From Pseudomonadota bacterium (GTDB taxonomy: Bacteria; Pseudomonadota; Gammaproteobacteria; Steroidobacterales; Steroidobacteraceae), in assembly GCA_018241425.1 (NCBI GenBank), contig JAFEDU010000001.1, positions 558,001 to 622,000 of the forward strand: 64,000 bases of DNA. Reading direction: 5' to 3'. The notes under the pieces are model-generated. The model did not search any database, was not told the DNA's origin, and was given only the letters and a program-made list of their open reading frames with translations. Shown here piece by piece: positions 8,459-17,207 of this stretch (position 1 is its first letter; the number at the start of each line of letters is the position of its first letter). Both the position numbers and the translations under genes were made by a program.

Positions 8459-8552
8459 GCCCCGACCGCGCTGGCTGCGGCGGGCTCCCTGACTTCACTG
8501 TACCGCAGTTTATCGCGCACAATAGCGGACGAGCACCGGTAAAGCGCACCCC

Positions 8553-9443
8553 ATGACAAAGACCTGGCGACCGGGCCGCTGGCTGATCATCCTGCCGCCC
8601 CTGATCTTCCTGCTGGTATTTTTCCTCATACCGTTCGCATTTGCTTTCAAGATCAGCTTCGCGGAAGCCATCCCGCACGTACCGCCGTTCTCCGATGTGC
8701 TGACCCTGACGCCCGGGCACCGCCTCAAGCTCGACGTCCACCTGGACAACTACAAGTACCTGCTGACGGACGAGGTCTACGGCCTCGCCTACCTGTACTC
8801 GCTGCGCACCGCCTTCTTCTCGACCCTGATCTGCCTCTTGATCGGCTACCCGATGGCCTACGCGATCGCGCGCGCGCCGAAGTCCACGCAGAACCTGCTG
8901 CTGCTGGTGATCATGCTGCCGTTCTGGACCTCGTTCCTGCTGCGGGTGTACGCGCTCGAGGGCATCATCCGCGACAACGGCTTCCTCAATACGCTGCTCA
9001 TGCACCTGGGGATCCTGAGCGAGCCCCTGCACATCATGCACACCGGGGTCGCCGTCTACATCGGCATCGTCTACTCCTACCTGCCGTTCATGGTGCTGCC
9101 ACTCTTCGCGACCCTGGAGAAGCTTGACCCGACGCTGCTCGAGGCGGCCTCGGACCTCGGGAGCACGCCCTCGCGCGCCTTCGTCGACGTGACGCTGCCG
9201 CTGTCCATTCCCGGCGTGATCGCAGGCTCCATGCTGGTGTTCATCCCGGCGGTGGGCGAGTTCGTCATCCCCTCCCTCCTGGGCGGCCCAAACAACCTCA
9301 TGATCGGGCGCGTGCTGTGGGACGAGTTCTTCGGCAATCACGACTGGCCGGTGGCGGCCGCCGTGGCGATCGCCTTCCTGCTGCTGCTCGCCGGTCCGAT
9401 CGCGGTCTACCAGTACTACAACGTCAAGCAGATCGAGAGCTGA
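8553..9443 (+). CDS. potB: ABC transporter permease, PotB-like (polyamine/opine/betaine family)
   Basis: 296 residues, hydrophobic, with an N-terminal membrane segment (LIILPPLIFLLVFFLIPFAFAF) and about five more. The cytoplasmic EAA loop reads EAASDLGSTPSRAFVDVTLP, the contact site for an ATPase subunit. The protein belongs to the spermidine/putrescine permease family, whose members also import gamma-aminobutyrate, opines and related cations. It begins 94 bp from the divergent TetR-Rieske regulator and is followed 6 bp later by the second permease gene. No PotA-type ATPase gene is present in the window. In this setting the cargo may be a betaine, gamma-butyrobetaine or polyamine-like compound rather than spermidine. 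Confidence 0.9.
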   Translation: MTKTWRPGRWLIILPPLIFLLVFFLIPFAFAFKISFAEAIPHVPPFSDVLTLTPGHRLKLDVHLDNYKYLLTDEVYGLAYLYSLRTAFFSTLICLLIGYPMAYAIARAPKSTQNLLLLVIMLPFWTSFLLRVYALEGIIRDNGFLNTLLMHLGILSEPLHIMHTGVAVYIGIVYSYLPFMVLPLFATLEKLDPTLLEAASDLGSTPSRAFVDVTLPLSIPGVIAGSMLVFIPAVGEFVIPSLLGGPNNLMIGRVLWDEFFGNHDWPVAAAVAIAFLLLLAGPIAVYQYYNVKQIES

Positions 9444-9449
9444 GCCCCC

Positions 9450-10286
9450 ATGGAACGGCGTTCCTCCGCTTTCCTGCAGACCGTCCTCTACACCGGCATC
9501 GGCCTGCTCTACCTCCCGATCCTCGTGCTGATCGCCTATTCCTTCAACTCCTCGCCGCTCGTAAACGTCTGGGGCAGCTTCTCCACCGTCTGGTACACCG
9601 CGCTCCTGCACAACCGCCAGCTGCTCGAGTCGGCGCTCCTGTCGCTCGAGGTCGCGGTCGCCGCCTCGACCGGGGCGGTGATCCTGGGCACGCTCGCCTC
9701 CATCGCGCTGGTGCGGTTCAACCGCTTCCGCGGCCGGTTGCTGCTCACCGGGATGGTGAACGCGCCGCTGGTCATGCCGGAGATCATCACCGGCATCACC
9801 CAGCTGCTGCTGTTCGTCTCCATGGTGCAACTGATCGGGTGGCCACACCGCGGCTTTACGACGATCGTCATCTCGCACGTCACGTTCTGCACCGCGTACG
9901 TCACGGTGACGGTGCAGTCGCGCCTGGCAGCCGCCGACCGCTCGCTCGAAGAGGCCGCGATGGACCTGGGGGCGAGCCCGGCGCGCGCCTTCTGGGACGT
10001 AACCCTGCCGATCATCATGCCGGCCATCGTCTCGAGCTGGCTTCTGTCCTTCACTCTCTCCCTGGACGATCTCGTCATCTCCAGCTTCGTCGCCGGCCCC
10101 GGGGCGAGCACGCTGCCGATGATCATCTACTCCAAGGTGAAGCTCGGCGTCAGCCCCGAGGTGAATGCGCTCGCGAGCCTCATCGTGTGCGCGGTGGGTG
10201 CGTGCGTGCTGGTGGCCGGCTACCTGATGGTGCGCGGCGACCGGCGGCGCGCGCTGGAGACCCAGCTGGCCGCCAAGCACGCGTGA
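9450..10286 (+). CDS. potC: ABC transporter permease, PotC-like
   Basis: 278 residues with the membrane topology of PotC: first segment VLYTGIGLLYLPILVLIAYSF, and an EAA loop EEAAMDLGASPARAFWDVTLP that should dock the missing ATPase. It lies 6 bp behind the potB-like gene and is presumably cotranscribed with it. The gene ends tail to tail with the binding-protein gene (8 bp between stops). PotB, PotC and PotD-type components together make an importer for a cationic substrate, but the ATP-binding subunit must be encoded elsewhere. Confidence 0.9.
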   Translation: MERRSSAFLQTVLYTGIGLLYLPILVLIAYSFNSSPLVNVWGSFSTVWYTALLHNRQLLESALLSLEVAVAASTGAVILGTLASIALVRFNRFRGRLLLTGMVNAPLVMPEIITGITQLLLFVSMVQLIGWPHRGFTTIVISHVTFCTAYVTVTVQSRLAAADRSLEEAAMDLGASPARAFWDVTLPIIMPAIVSSWLLSFTLSLDDLVISSFVAGPGASTLPMIIYSKVKLGVSPEVNALASLIVCAVGACVLVAGYLMVRGDRRRALETQLAAKHA

Positions 10287-10293
10287 GAGGCGC

Positions 10294-11406
10294 TCACAGC
10301 CCCGTCTTGACCCGCGTCCAGGTGCGTGTACGCAGGCGCTCGAGTGCCGGTGAGGCCTCGCGGGCGATGTAGAGGCGTCCTTCCACCGCCGGCGGCGGAT
10401 AGACCGCCGGGTCCTCGAGGATCTGCGGGTCCACGTACGGGTTGGAGGCGGAGTTGTCGTTCGCGTAGTGGATGTCGTTGGTGATCGCCGCGATCACCTT
10501 CGGCTCGAGGATGTAGTTCAGGAACTTGTGGGCCGCCTGCGGGTGCGGGGCATCCGAGGGGATCAGCAGTGCGTCGAAGGCGAAGTTGCTGCCCTCCCTG
10601 GGGATCGTGAAGGCGAGCGGCGCCTCGACCCCCGCCGCGCGGGCACGCGCGCGCGAAGTGGCGTAGTCCGCCGACCAGGACATCGCAATGCAGAAGTCCC
10701 CGGTGGCAAGGCCGTTCATGTACTCGCTGGAGTCGAAGGCGCGAATGTAGGGGCGCACGGCGAGCAGCAGCTTCTCGGCCCTGGCATAGTCCTCGGGGCG
10801 GTCCGAGTTCGGGTCCAGGTGCAGGTAATTGAGCGCCAGCTGCAGCACGTCCTCCGCGGAGTCAAGGAACGTGACCCCGCAGTCGGCGAAGTGCTGCACG
10901 ACCTCGGGCTTGAAGATCATATCCAGGCTGTCGACCGGGGCATCCTTCATGCGCGCCCGGATCTTCTCGGTGTTGTAGGCGAAGCCGTTCACGTGCCGCA
11001 GGTAGGGCATGGCGTAGCGGTTGCCGGGATCGGCCTGCGACTCGAGTTCGAGGATGTGCGGGTCGAGGTTCTTCCAGTTCGGCAGCAGGGACTTGTCCAG
11101 TTGCCGGTAGATGCCGGCCTTGATCTGGCGCCCGAAATAGTCGGCCGACGTGCTCACGACGTCGTAGCCGGAGTCGCCGGCCATCATCTTCGCCTCCAGC
11201 GTCTCGTCCGCATCGTAGGTGTCGTAGACCACCTTGATGCCGGTGCGCGCCTCGAAATCGGCGATGGTGTCCTTGCCGATGTAGTCGGCCCAGTTGTAGA
11301 TGTGGAGCACCTTCTCCTCGGCGCCCCCGGCACCGGCGGGCCCACGACCGCAGGCCGCCGCGAGCCCCAGGACGGCCGCGAGCAGCAGGCCGCGCGCCAC
11401 GCGCAT
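10294..11406 (-). CDS. potD: Periplasmic polyamine-type binding protein, PotD/PotF-like lipoprotein
   Basis: About 370 residues from ATG 11406 (MRVARGLLLAAVLGLAAACG). The frame extends further upstream, but those residues overlap the preceding dehydrogenase gene and are not protein-like. The start gives a hydrophobic signal ending in LAAAC, so a lipid-anchored protein is likely. A GTG two codons later would have better spacing from the AAGGGA box. The mature part begins LHIYNWADYIGKDTIADFEA, the hallmark of PotD/PotF. It follows the aldehyde dehydrogenase gene by 20 bp, linking uptake and aldehyde oxidation in one transcript, and is convergent with the permease genes. Family members bind putrescine, spermidine or related cations; the ligand here is unproven. 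Confidence 0.88.
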   Translation of the reverse strand: MRVARGLLLAAVLGLAAACGRGPAGAGGAEEKVLHIYNWADYIGKDTIADFEARTGIKVVYDTYDADETLEAKMMAGDSGYDVVSTSADYFGRQIKAGIYRQLDKSLLPNWKNLDPHILELESQADPGNRYAMPYLRHVNGFAYNTEKIRARMKDAPVDSLDMIFKPEVVQHFADCGVTFLDSAEDVLQLALNYLHLDPNSDRPEDYARAEKLLLAVRPYIRAFDSSEYMNGLATGDFCIAMSWSADYATSRARARAAGVEAPLAFTIPREGSNFAFDALLIPSDAPHPQAAHKFLNYILEPKVIAAITNDIHYANDNSASNPYVDPQILEDPAVYPPPAVEGRLYIAREASPALERLRTRTWTRVKTGL

Positions 11407-11426
11407 CCCTTGGCGCCCCGCCACGT

Positions 11427-12851
11427 CTACAGCTTGATCATGAGGTGGCGCACCACCGTGTAGTCCTCGAGGGCGTAGACCGACATGTCCTTGCCGTAGC
11501 CGGAGCGCTTGAAGCCGCCGTGGGGCATCTCGTTCACGCTCGCAAAGTGGGTGTTGATCCACGTGACCCCGTACTGCAGCTGGGAAGCCACCGTCATCGC
11601 GCGCGAAATATCGCGCGTCCAGATCGAGGACGCCAGCCCGTACTCGGAGTCGTTCGCCCAGCGGATGGCCTCGTCGGTGTCGCTGAACGGGGTGACCGAG
11701 ACCACCGGCCCGAACACCTCGCGCTGCACGATCTCGTCCTCCTGGCGCGCCCCGGCGATGACCGTCGGCTCGAAGAAGAACCCACCCCCGGCGCGCGGCT
11801 TGCCTCCGGTCGTAATGGTGACGTGCTTGGCGGCCCGGGCGCGGTCGACCATGCCAGTGACCCGTTCACGGTGCGTGGCCGAGATCAGCGGTCCCATCTC
11901 GACACCGGCTTCCTCCTGGGTGCCCATCTTGATGCTGCGCGCGGCGCTGGTGAGGTCGGCGACCACGCGCTCGTACACCTTGTGCCCGACGTACATCCGG
12001 CAGGCCGCGGTGCAATCCTGCCCCGCGTTGTAGAACCCGAACGTGCGCACCCCGGCGACCAGCGCCTCGACGTCCACGTCGTCGAATACGATGACCGGCG
12101 CCTTGCCGCCGAGTTCCAGGTGGGTGCGCTTCAGGCCATCGGCGGCCGCCGCCAGGATCTTCTGGCCGGTCGCGACCGAGCCGGTCAGCGAAACCATGCG
12201 CACCTTCGGGTGGCTGGTAAGGAGGCGCCCGACCGGTTCTCCGCGCCCGCAGATGATGTTAACGACCCCGGGCGGAAGAACCTCCGCGAGCGTCGCGGCG
12301 AGCTTCAGGGCCGTCAGCGGCGTCTGCTCGGAGGGCTTCACGATGAGCGTGTTGCCGGCCGCGATGGCCGGGGCGATCTTCCACGCCAGCATCATCAACG
12401 GGTAGTTCCAGGGCGCGATCGAGGCCACCACGCCCACCGGGTCGCGGCGGATGAGGCTCGTGTGCCCGGCGAGGTATTCCCCGGCCGCCAGCCCCTGCGG
12501 CGCACGGCATACGCCTGCGAAGTAGCGGAACGTGTCCGCGATGGACGGCATCTCGTCGTTGAGCATCGCCGCGAGCGGCTTGCCGGTGTTGCGCGACTCG
12601 AGCGCGGCATAGTCCGCGGCCTGGGAATCCAGGGCGTCCGCGATCTTCAGGAGGAGCGCCCCGCGTTCCCTGGGGGGCGTGCGCGCCCAGCCCGGGAAGG
12701 CCTGCTCGGCGGCGGCCACGGCCGCCTCCACCTGGGAAGCGGATGCGGACCTGACGGTCGCGACCTGTGTCCCGCTGGCGCTGTCGAGGATCACCTCGGC
12801 ATCGCCCTCGCCGGCCACCAGCCGGCCCCCGATCAAAAGCTGCGTCTGCAT
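11427..12851 (-). CDS. NAD-dependent aldehyde dehydrogenase, gamma-(trimethyl)aminobutyraldehyde dehydrogenase type
   Basis: 474 residues with all class motifs: [24 protein letters not shown] with catalytic Glu246, and [12 protein letters not shown] with nucleophile Cys280. The C-terminus ([16 protein letters not shown], then [15 protein letters not shown]) closely resembles E. coli gamma-aminobutyraldehyde dehydrogenase (PatD/YdcW). Enzymes of this group also oxidise 4-trimethylaminobutyraldehyde to gamma-butyrobetaine and betaine aldehyde to glycine betaine. The gene is divergent from the dehydrocarnitine-cleavage gene, with an operator-like palindrome between them, and is followed by a PotD-like gene. 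Feeding gamma-butyrobetaine into the neighbouring carnitine route is the preferred reading. Confidence 0.9.
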   Translation of the reverse strand: MQTQLLIGGRLVAGEGDAEVILDSASGTQVATVRSASASQVEAAVAAAEQAFPGWARTPPRERGALLLKIADALDSQAADYAALESRNTGKPLAAMLNDEMPSIADTFRYFAGVCRAPQGLAAGEYLAGHTSLIRRDPVGVVASIAPWNYPLMMLAWKIAPAIAAGNTLIVKPSEQTPLTALKLAATLAEVLPPGVVNIICGRGEPVGRLLTSHPKVRMVSLTGSVATGQKILAAAADGLKRTHLELGGKAPVIVFDDVDVEALVAGVRTFGFYNAGQDCTAACRMYVGHKVYERVVADLTSAARSIKMGTQEEAGVEMGPLISATHRERVTGMVDRARAAKHVTITTGGKPRAGGGFFFEPTVIAGARQEDEIVQREVFGPVVSVTPFSDTDEAIRWANDSEYGLASSIWTRDISRAMTVASQLQYGVTWINTHFASVNEMPHGGFKRSGYGKDMSVYALEDYTVVRHLMIKL

Positions 12852-12890
12852 TTGTGTGCTCCCGGCGGCTTGCCGCGCCGCGTCGCGGCG

Positions 12891-12915
12891 TTATATTATT
12901 GTCGCCATAATATTA
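12891..12915. promoter_or_regulatory. Palindromic operator-like element between aldehyde dehydrogenase and cdhC
   Basis: A 25-bp AT-rich dyad in the 95-bp divergent spacer; 9 of 12 base pairs match across the centre. Its core TTATTGTCGCCATAATA (12896-12912) recurs as ATAATGTCGCCGTAATA at 20604-20620, upstream of the carnitine dehydrogenase operon. Position and recurrence suggest an operator shared by both arms of the pathway. The BetI-like TetR protein encoded at 18388-19029 is the obvious candidate ligand. No binding data exist here. Confidence 0.6.
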
Positions 12916-12946
12916 CCATGTCACGCGATCCTCTCGCGAGGTCCCC

Positions 12947-13846
12947 ATGAATCAGGACGTCATCATCACCTGCGCCATCACTGGCGACGACACCAAGGTC
13001 ACCAAGAGCCCGCACTGCCCGGTCACGCCCGAGCAGATCGCGAACTCCGCCATCGAGGCGGCGCGCGCCGGGGCTGCCATCGTGCACATCCACGTGCGCG
13101 ACCCGGAGACCGGCGAATTCAGCATGGCCACCAAGCACTACCGCGAGGTCGTCAAGCGCATCCGCGAGAGCAAGGTCGACGTCCTGGTCAATCTTACCTG
13201 CGGCATGGGCGGATACATCTGCATCGGCAAGCAGGGTCTGAAGGATACGCCGGCTCCCGGCTCGGACTTCGTGACCCAGAAGGAGCGCATGCAGCACGTG
13301 ATCGACCTGTGTGCGGAAGGGACCTACCGGCCCGACATCGCCACGCTCGACTGCGGCACCCTCAACTTCGGCGACGGTAACCGCGCCTACATCTCCACCC
13401 CCGAATATTGCCGCGAAGGCGCGGGCATCATGAAGGAACTCGGGGTGAAGGTGGAGATGGAGGTCTTCGATACCGGCAACCTCTGGTTCGTGCGCCAGAT
13501 GATCAAGGAAGGCCTGGTCCCGGGACCCGCCATGATCCAGCTGTGCATGGGCATCCCCTACGGCGTGCCGGCCGACACCGGCCACCTGCTCGCCATGGTC
13601 AACACCCTGCCCGAGAACTGCGTGTGGAGCTCCTTCGCCATCAGCCGCATGCAGATGCCGTGGGTGGCGCAGTCGGTGCTCCTGGGCGGGAACGTGCGCG
13701 TCGGGCTGGAGGACAACCTCTACCTGAGCCGTGGCGTGTACGCGAGCAATGCGCAGCTGGTCGAGAAGGCCCGCACCATCATTGAGGCCATGGGTGCGCG
13801 CGTCCTCACCCCGGCGCAGACCCGCGACAAACTGCAGCTCGGCTGA
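12947..13846 (+). CDS. cdhC: BKACE-family beta-keto acid cleavage enzyme, 3-dehydrocarnitine cleavage
   Basis: 299 residues of the DUF849/BKACE fold. The zinc site is visible as IVHIHVRD (His47, His49) and VRVGLEDN (Glu255). BKACE enzymes exchange acetyl-CoA with a beta-keto acid. In Pseudomonas aeruginosa CdhC converts 3-dehydrocarnitine and acetyl-CoA to betainyl-CoA and acetoacetate. That assignment fits here because a betainyl-CoA thioesterase gene follows 3 bp later and a carnitine dehydrogenase lies in the same region. The start ATG is 5 bp behind a GAGG box. It heads a four-gene rightward operon and is preceded by the operator-like dyad at 12891. A different beta-keto acid substrate cannot be excluded by sequence alone. 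Confidence 0.9.
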   Translation: MNQDVIITCAITGDDTKVTKSPHCPVTPEQIANSAIEAARAGAAIVHIHVRDPETGEFSMATKHYREVVKRIRESKVDVLVNLTCGMGGYICIGKQGLKDTPAPGSDFVTQKERMQHVIDLCAEGTYRPDIATLDCGTLNFGDGNRAYISTPEYCREGAGIMKELGVKVEMEVFDTGNLWFVRQMIKEGLVPGPAMIQLCMGIPYGVPADTGHLLAMVNTLPENCVWSSFAISRMQMPWVAQSVLLGGNVRVGLEDNLYLSRGVYASNAQLVEKARTIIEAMGARVLTPAQTRDKLQLG

Positions 13847-13849
13847 GCC

Positions 13850-14338
13850 GTGGCCGGCATCCGCATCTTCGAGACGCCGGTCCGCAAGGAGTGGATCGAC
13901 TACAACGGCCACCTGCGTGATGCCTACTACCTGGTCATCTTCAGCGAGGCGATCGATGCCCTGATGGACCGGATCGGGCTGGACGCCGGCTACCGGGCGC
14001 GCACTGGCGGCACCCTCTACACGGTCGAGGTGCACCTCCATTACCTCGAGGAAGTGAAGGCCGCCGACACCGCGGTGGTCACCGCGCGCCTCCTGGGCAG
14101 CGACCACAAGCGCATCCACGTCGCCCTGGAGCTGCTGCGTGCCGGGCACACCAACGTCGCGGCGGCCGCCGAGGTGATGCTGCTGCACGTGCGCCAGAGC
14201 GAGGGCAAGGTCGCCACCGCGCCGCTGCCGGCTGAGGCGACGGCGGCACTCGCCGCCCTCACCGCCGCGGGCGCCGGCATGGAGGCGGGCGCACCCGGTT
14301 CACGACGCATGGAGCTGCGTCCCGCACGCACCCCATGA
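13850..14338 (+). CDS. cdhB: Hot-dog thioesterase, betainyl-CoA thioesterase type
   Basis: 162 residues from a GTG start (first residues AGIRIFETPVRKEW). The signature EWIDYNGHLRDAYYL is the hot-dog 4HBT-type active-site region, with the likely catalytic Asp in WIDYNGH. It is homologous to the C-terminal domain of the carnitine dehydrogenase fusion at 19059 (there PEWIDYNGHMTDSRYL). The expected reaction is betainyl-CoA to glycine betaine plus CoA, completing the carnitine to betaine step after CdhC. Its last bases overlap the start of the acyl-CoA ligase gene (ATGA). The Ala/Gly-rich tail after about residue 125 looks poorly ordered. Confidence 0.86.
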   Translation: MAGIRIFETPVRKEWIDYNGHLRDAYYLVIFSEAIDALMDRIGLDAGYRARTGGTLYTVEVHLHYLEEVKAADTAVVTARLLGSDHKRIHVALELLRAGHTNVAAAAEVMLLHVRQSEGKVATAPLPAEATAALAALTAAGAGMEAGAPGSRRMELRPARTP

Positions 14339-16392
14339 ACCCGCGCGGCATGCAGCGCCTCCTGGCCCCGCGCAGCGTGGCCCTCATCGGCGGGGCATGG
14401 GCCGATGCCGTGCACGAGGCCTGCCGGACCATCGGCTACGGCGGGGAGATCTACCGCATCCATCCCTCGCGCGCCTCCAGTGCCGCGCAGGCCTACTACC
14501 GCAGCGTGGACGAACTCCCGGGCGCACCCGATGCGGCATTCATTGCCGCCCCGAACCGTGACGTCCCGGGCATCGCCGGCGCACTGGCACGGCGCGGCGG
14601 CGGCGGCTTCGTCTGCTTCGCCGCCGGCTTCTCCGAGACCGCCACCGCGGAAGGGCACCGGCTCACGGACGAACTGGTCCGTGCGGCCGGGCCCCTGCCC
14701 TACTTCGGCCCCAACTGCTATGGCTTCATCAACTTCTTCGACGGCGTGGCGCTGTGGCCGGACCAGGTGGTCGGTGCGCGGCGCGAGCGGGGCGTCGCCC
14801 TGATCTGCCAGAGCGGCACGATCGCGCTCAACCTGCTCTTCAACGACCGCTCGCTTCCCCTGGGGCTGGTGCTCACGGTGGGCAACCAGACGCAGCTGGC
14901 GGCCGAGGACCTTGTGGAACTGCTGGTCGACGATGGCCGGGTGACCGCATTCGGCATGTACCTCGAAGGCATCAAGGACGTGCGCCGCTTCGCGGCCGCC
15001 GCGGCCCGCGCCCGTGCCGCGGGCAAGCCCATCGCCCTCATCAAGGCCGGCCGCACCGCCGCGGCCGCCGATACCGTGCGCACGCACACCGGGTCGCTGG
15101 CCGGGGCGGACGGCGCGTTCGACGCGTTCTGCGCACAGGCCGGGATCGCGCGCTGCGAGTCGCTCGCGACGTTGACGGAGACCCTCAAGATCTTCCACGC
15201 CGGCGGGCCGCTCAAGGGCCGCAAGGTGCTCGCCATGGGCGCCTCCGGCGGCGACATGGCCATGACCGCCGATGCCGCGCGCAACCTGTCGCTGGACTTC
15301 ATGCCGATCCCGGCCGGAGCCGCCCGCACCCTGAACGGGATCCTCTCGGACAAGGTGCACATCTCGAACCCCTTCGATTTTCATACCCACATCTGGTTCG
15401 ACCTGCCCCGGCAGCGCCAGATGTTCAGCGTGGTGCAGCGGGCGGGCTATGACGCCGTGGCCTTCATGCTCGACTGTCCGCCCGCCCCCGCGGACGACAC
15501 CGCCTACGTCAATGCCGTCAGGGAATTCGCCGCCGCCCTGCCCGGGGCTCCCGCCCGCGGCGCCGTGGTTTCCTCGCTGCCGGAGTCCCTCTCGCGCGCG
15601 ACCCGCGAGCTGTGCTTCGCCTCCGGCATCGTGCCGCTGCAGGGACAGCGCGAAGCGCTCGAGGCGCTGGACCTCGCCGGAGGCGTCGGTGAGGCCTGGG
15701 CGCGCGGGCCGGGCGTGGAGCTGCGGATACCGTCGGTCGCGGCCGGCCCCAGCCACGCCCTCGTCGAGCATGAGGGCAAGAGCGCGCTCGCGGCATTCGG
15801 CGTACCGGTGCCGCGCTCGGCCGTGGTCGCCGCCCGTGACGCTGCCGAGGCCGCCGCGGCGCTCGGCTTCCCGGTCGTCATCAAGGCCGCCGATGCGGCG
15901 CTCGAACACAAGTCCGAGGTCGGCGGGGTGGTGCTGAACATCCGCTCGGTCAAGGACGCCGCGGCCGCGGCGCAGCGCCTCGCACGGCTGTCGCAGACGC
16001 TGCTGGTTGAGGAGATGGTGACCGACGGCGTGGCCGAGATCCTGGTCGGCATCAGCGTGGATGCCCAGTTCGGGCAGATGCTGGTGCTCGGAGCCGGCGG
16101 GGTGCTCACAGAGCTGCTGCGCGACAGCGTGAACCTCCTGCCACCGTTCACCCCCGCCGCCATCGAGGCGGCACTCAGGCGCCTGCGCGTGGCAAAGCTG
16201 CTCGCCGGCTTCCGCGGCAAGCCCCCGGGCGACATCCCGGCGCTGGTGGCGGCCATCATCGCGTGCACCCGCTATGCCGACGCGCAGCGCGAGCGCCTGA
16301 CCGAACTCGACCTGAATCCCATCATCGTGCGCCCACAGGGGCTGGGCGCGATCGCGGTGGACGCCCTGGTCCGCCTGCGCGAGGAGCACTAG
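14335..16392 (+). CDS. ADP-forming acyl-CoA synthetase (acetate-CoA ligase/NDP-forming family)
   Basis: 685 residues comprising the fused alpha and beta parts of the NDP-forming acyl-CoA ligase family. There is an N-terminal CoA-binding Rossmann domain (LLAPRSVALIGGAW), a succinyl-CoA-synthetase-like domain with the expected phospho-His251 in THTGSLAG, and a C-terminal ATP-grasp domain from about residue 480 (GFPVVIKAADAALEHKSEVGG). It overlaps the thioesterase gene by 4 bp and precedes caiD by 2 bp. In this operon it most likely activates crotonobetaine or gamma-butyrobetaine to its CoA ester, a job done by the AMP-forming CaiC in E. coli. No AMP-forming ligase is present nearby. Substrate is inferred from context. 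Confidence 0.85.
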   Translation: MNPRGMQRLLAPRSVALIGGAWADAVHEACRTIGYGGEIYRIHPSRASSAAQAYYRSVDELPGAPDAAFIAAPNRDVPGIAGALARRGGGGFVCFAAGFSETATAEGHRLTDELVRAAGPLPYFGPNCYGFINFFDGVALWPDQVVGARRERGVALICQSGTIALNLLFNDRSLPLGLVLTVGNQTQLAAEDLVELLVDDGRVTAFGMYLEGIKDVRRFAAAAARARAAGKPIALIKAGRTAAAADTVRTHTGSLAGADGAFDAFCAQAGIARCESLATLTETLKIFHAGGPLKGRKVLAMGASGGDMAMTADAARNLSLDFMPIPAGAARTLNGILSDKVHISNPFDFHTHIWFDLPRQRQMFSVVQRAGYDAVAFMLDCPPAPADDTAYVNAVREFAAALPGAPARGAVVSSLPESLSRATRELCFASGIVPLQGQREALEALDLAGGVGEAWARGPGVELRIPSVAAGPSHALVEHEGKSALAAFGVPVPRSAVVAARDAAEAAAALGFPVVIKAADAALEHKSEVGGVVLNIRSVKDAAAAAQRLARLSQTLLVEEMVTDGVAEILVGISVDAQFGQMLVLGAGGVLTELLRDSVNLLPPFTPAAIEAALRRLRVAKLLAGFRGKPPGDIPALVAAIIACTRYADAQRERLTELDLNPIIVRPQGLGAIAVDALVRLREEH

Positions 16393-16394
16393 AC

Positions 16395-17183
16395 ATGACC
16401 GAGACCTACATTGACGGCGTCCGCACCTCCACCAACGGCGCGATCCTCGAGGTCACCCTCGACCGGCCCAAGGCGAATGCAATCAACCTCGCCGCGAGCC
16501 GGCGGCTCAACGACATCTTCACTGCCTTCCGCGACGACCCGGCGCTGCGTGTCGGCATCGTCACCGGTGCCGGTGAGCGCTTCTTCTGCCCGGGGTGGGA
16601 TCTGAAGGCCGCCGCCACCACCGAGGAGTCGGACTCCGACTGGGGCGTCGGCGGCTTCGGGGGGCTCAACTATCCGCGTAACCTCAACAAGCCCCTGATC
16701 TCGGCCGTCAACGGCATCGCCTGCGGGGGCGGCTTCGAGATCGTGCTCGGCACCGACATCATAGTGATGGAGGAGCACGCGCGCTTCGCACTGCCCGAGA
16801 TCAACGTCGGGGTGCTGGCGGATGCCGGCACCATCAAGCTGCGACGCCGCATCCCGTACCACGTCGCGGTCGAGTTCCTGATGACCGGTCGCTGGATGGA
16901 CGCGCAGGAAGCCAAGCATTGGGGACTTGCGAACCACGTCGTGCCCAAAGGTCAGGCACTGGCCAAGGCGCGCGAGATCGCCGCCCAGCTCGCCGAGGGG
17001 CCGCCGCTGCTGTTCCCCGCCATCAAGCAGCTGCTGCGCCACACCGAGGTGGTCGCCGAGGGCCCTGCATTCGAGCTGCACGACAGCCTGGATGCCGTTC
17101 AGAAGGTGGTCCGGTCCGAGGACCTCAAGGAAGGTGCGCGCGCGTTCTCCGAGAAGCGCAAGCCGCAGTGGAAGGGACGCTGA
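16395..17183 (+). CDS. caiD: Crotonobetainyl-CoA hydratase, CaiD-like
   Basis: 262 residues from ATG 16395; the frame is open further upstream but inside the ligase gene. The crotonase-fold landmarks are LEVTLDRPKANAIN, FFCPGWDLKAAA and AVNGIACGGGFE (oxyanion hole). The pattern DLKAAA plus the end FSEKRKPQWKGR closely matches E. coli CaiD, which ends AFAEKRDPVWKGR. The reaction is reversible hydration of crotonobetainyl-CoA to L-carnitinyl-CoA. It is the last gene of the rightward operon; its stop codon lies in the loop of a hairpin shared with the convergent acyl-CoA dehydrogenase gene. It joins the oxidation of gamma-butyrobetaine to the carnitine branch. Confidence 0.9.
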   Translation: MTETYIDGVRTSTNGAILEVTLDRPKANAINLAASRRLNDIFTAFRDDPALRVGIVTGAGERFFCPGWDLKAAATTEESDSDWGVGGFGGLNYPRNLNKPLISAVNGIACGGGFEIVLGTDIIVMEEHARFALPEINVGVLADAGTIKLRRRIPYHVAVEFLMTGRWMDAQEAKHWGLANHVVPKGQALAKAREIAAQLAEGPPLLFPAIKQLLRHTEVVAEGPAFELHDSLDAVQKVVRSEDLKEGARAFSEKRKPQWKGR

Positions 17184-17190
17184 GCGTCCC
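17174..17190. terminator. Hairpin at convergent ends of caiD and acyl-CoA dehydrogenase
   Basis: GGGACGC-TGA-GCGTCCC forms a perfect 7-bp stem whose 3-nt loop is the caiD stop codon. It lies between convergent genes and could end transcription from either side, although no T-run follows on either strand. Confidence 0.45.
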
Positions 17191-17207
17191 CGCCGGCGTA
17201 CGCTGGC

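Noticed and set aside
8511..8524. Imperfect dyad TATCGCGCACAATA upstream of the potB-like gene as a third copy of the carnitine operator
   Set aside because: Only the outer TAT/ATA letters match the TGTCGCC-centred motif; similarity is too weak to claim a site.
7803..10280. 825-residue minus-strand frame across the regulator and permease genes
   Set aside because: Low-complexity Gly/Arg/Gln/Asp sequence antisense to two well-supported permeases; its C-terminal part is an out-of-frame copy of the TetR region.
14041..16389. 782-residue open frame antisense to the acyl-CoA ligase gene
   Set aside because: Composition is Gly/Arg/His/Glu-rich with no domain, and the plus strand encodes a complete, motif-bearing ligase. 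Long antisense frames are expected at this GC content.
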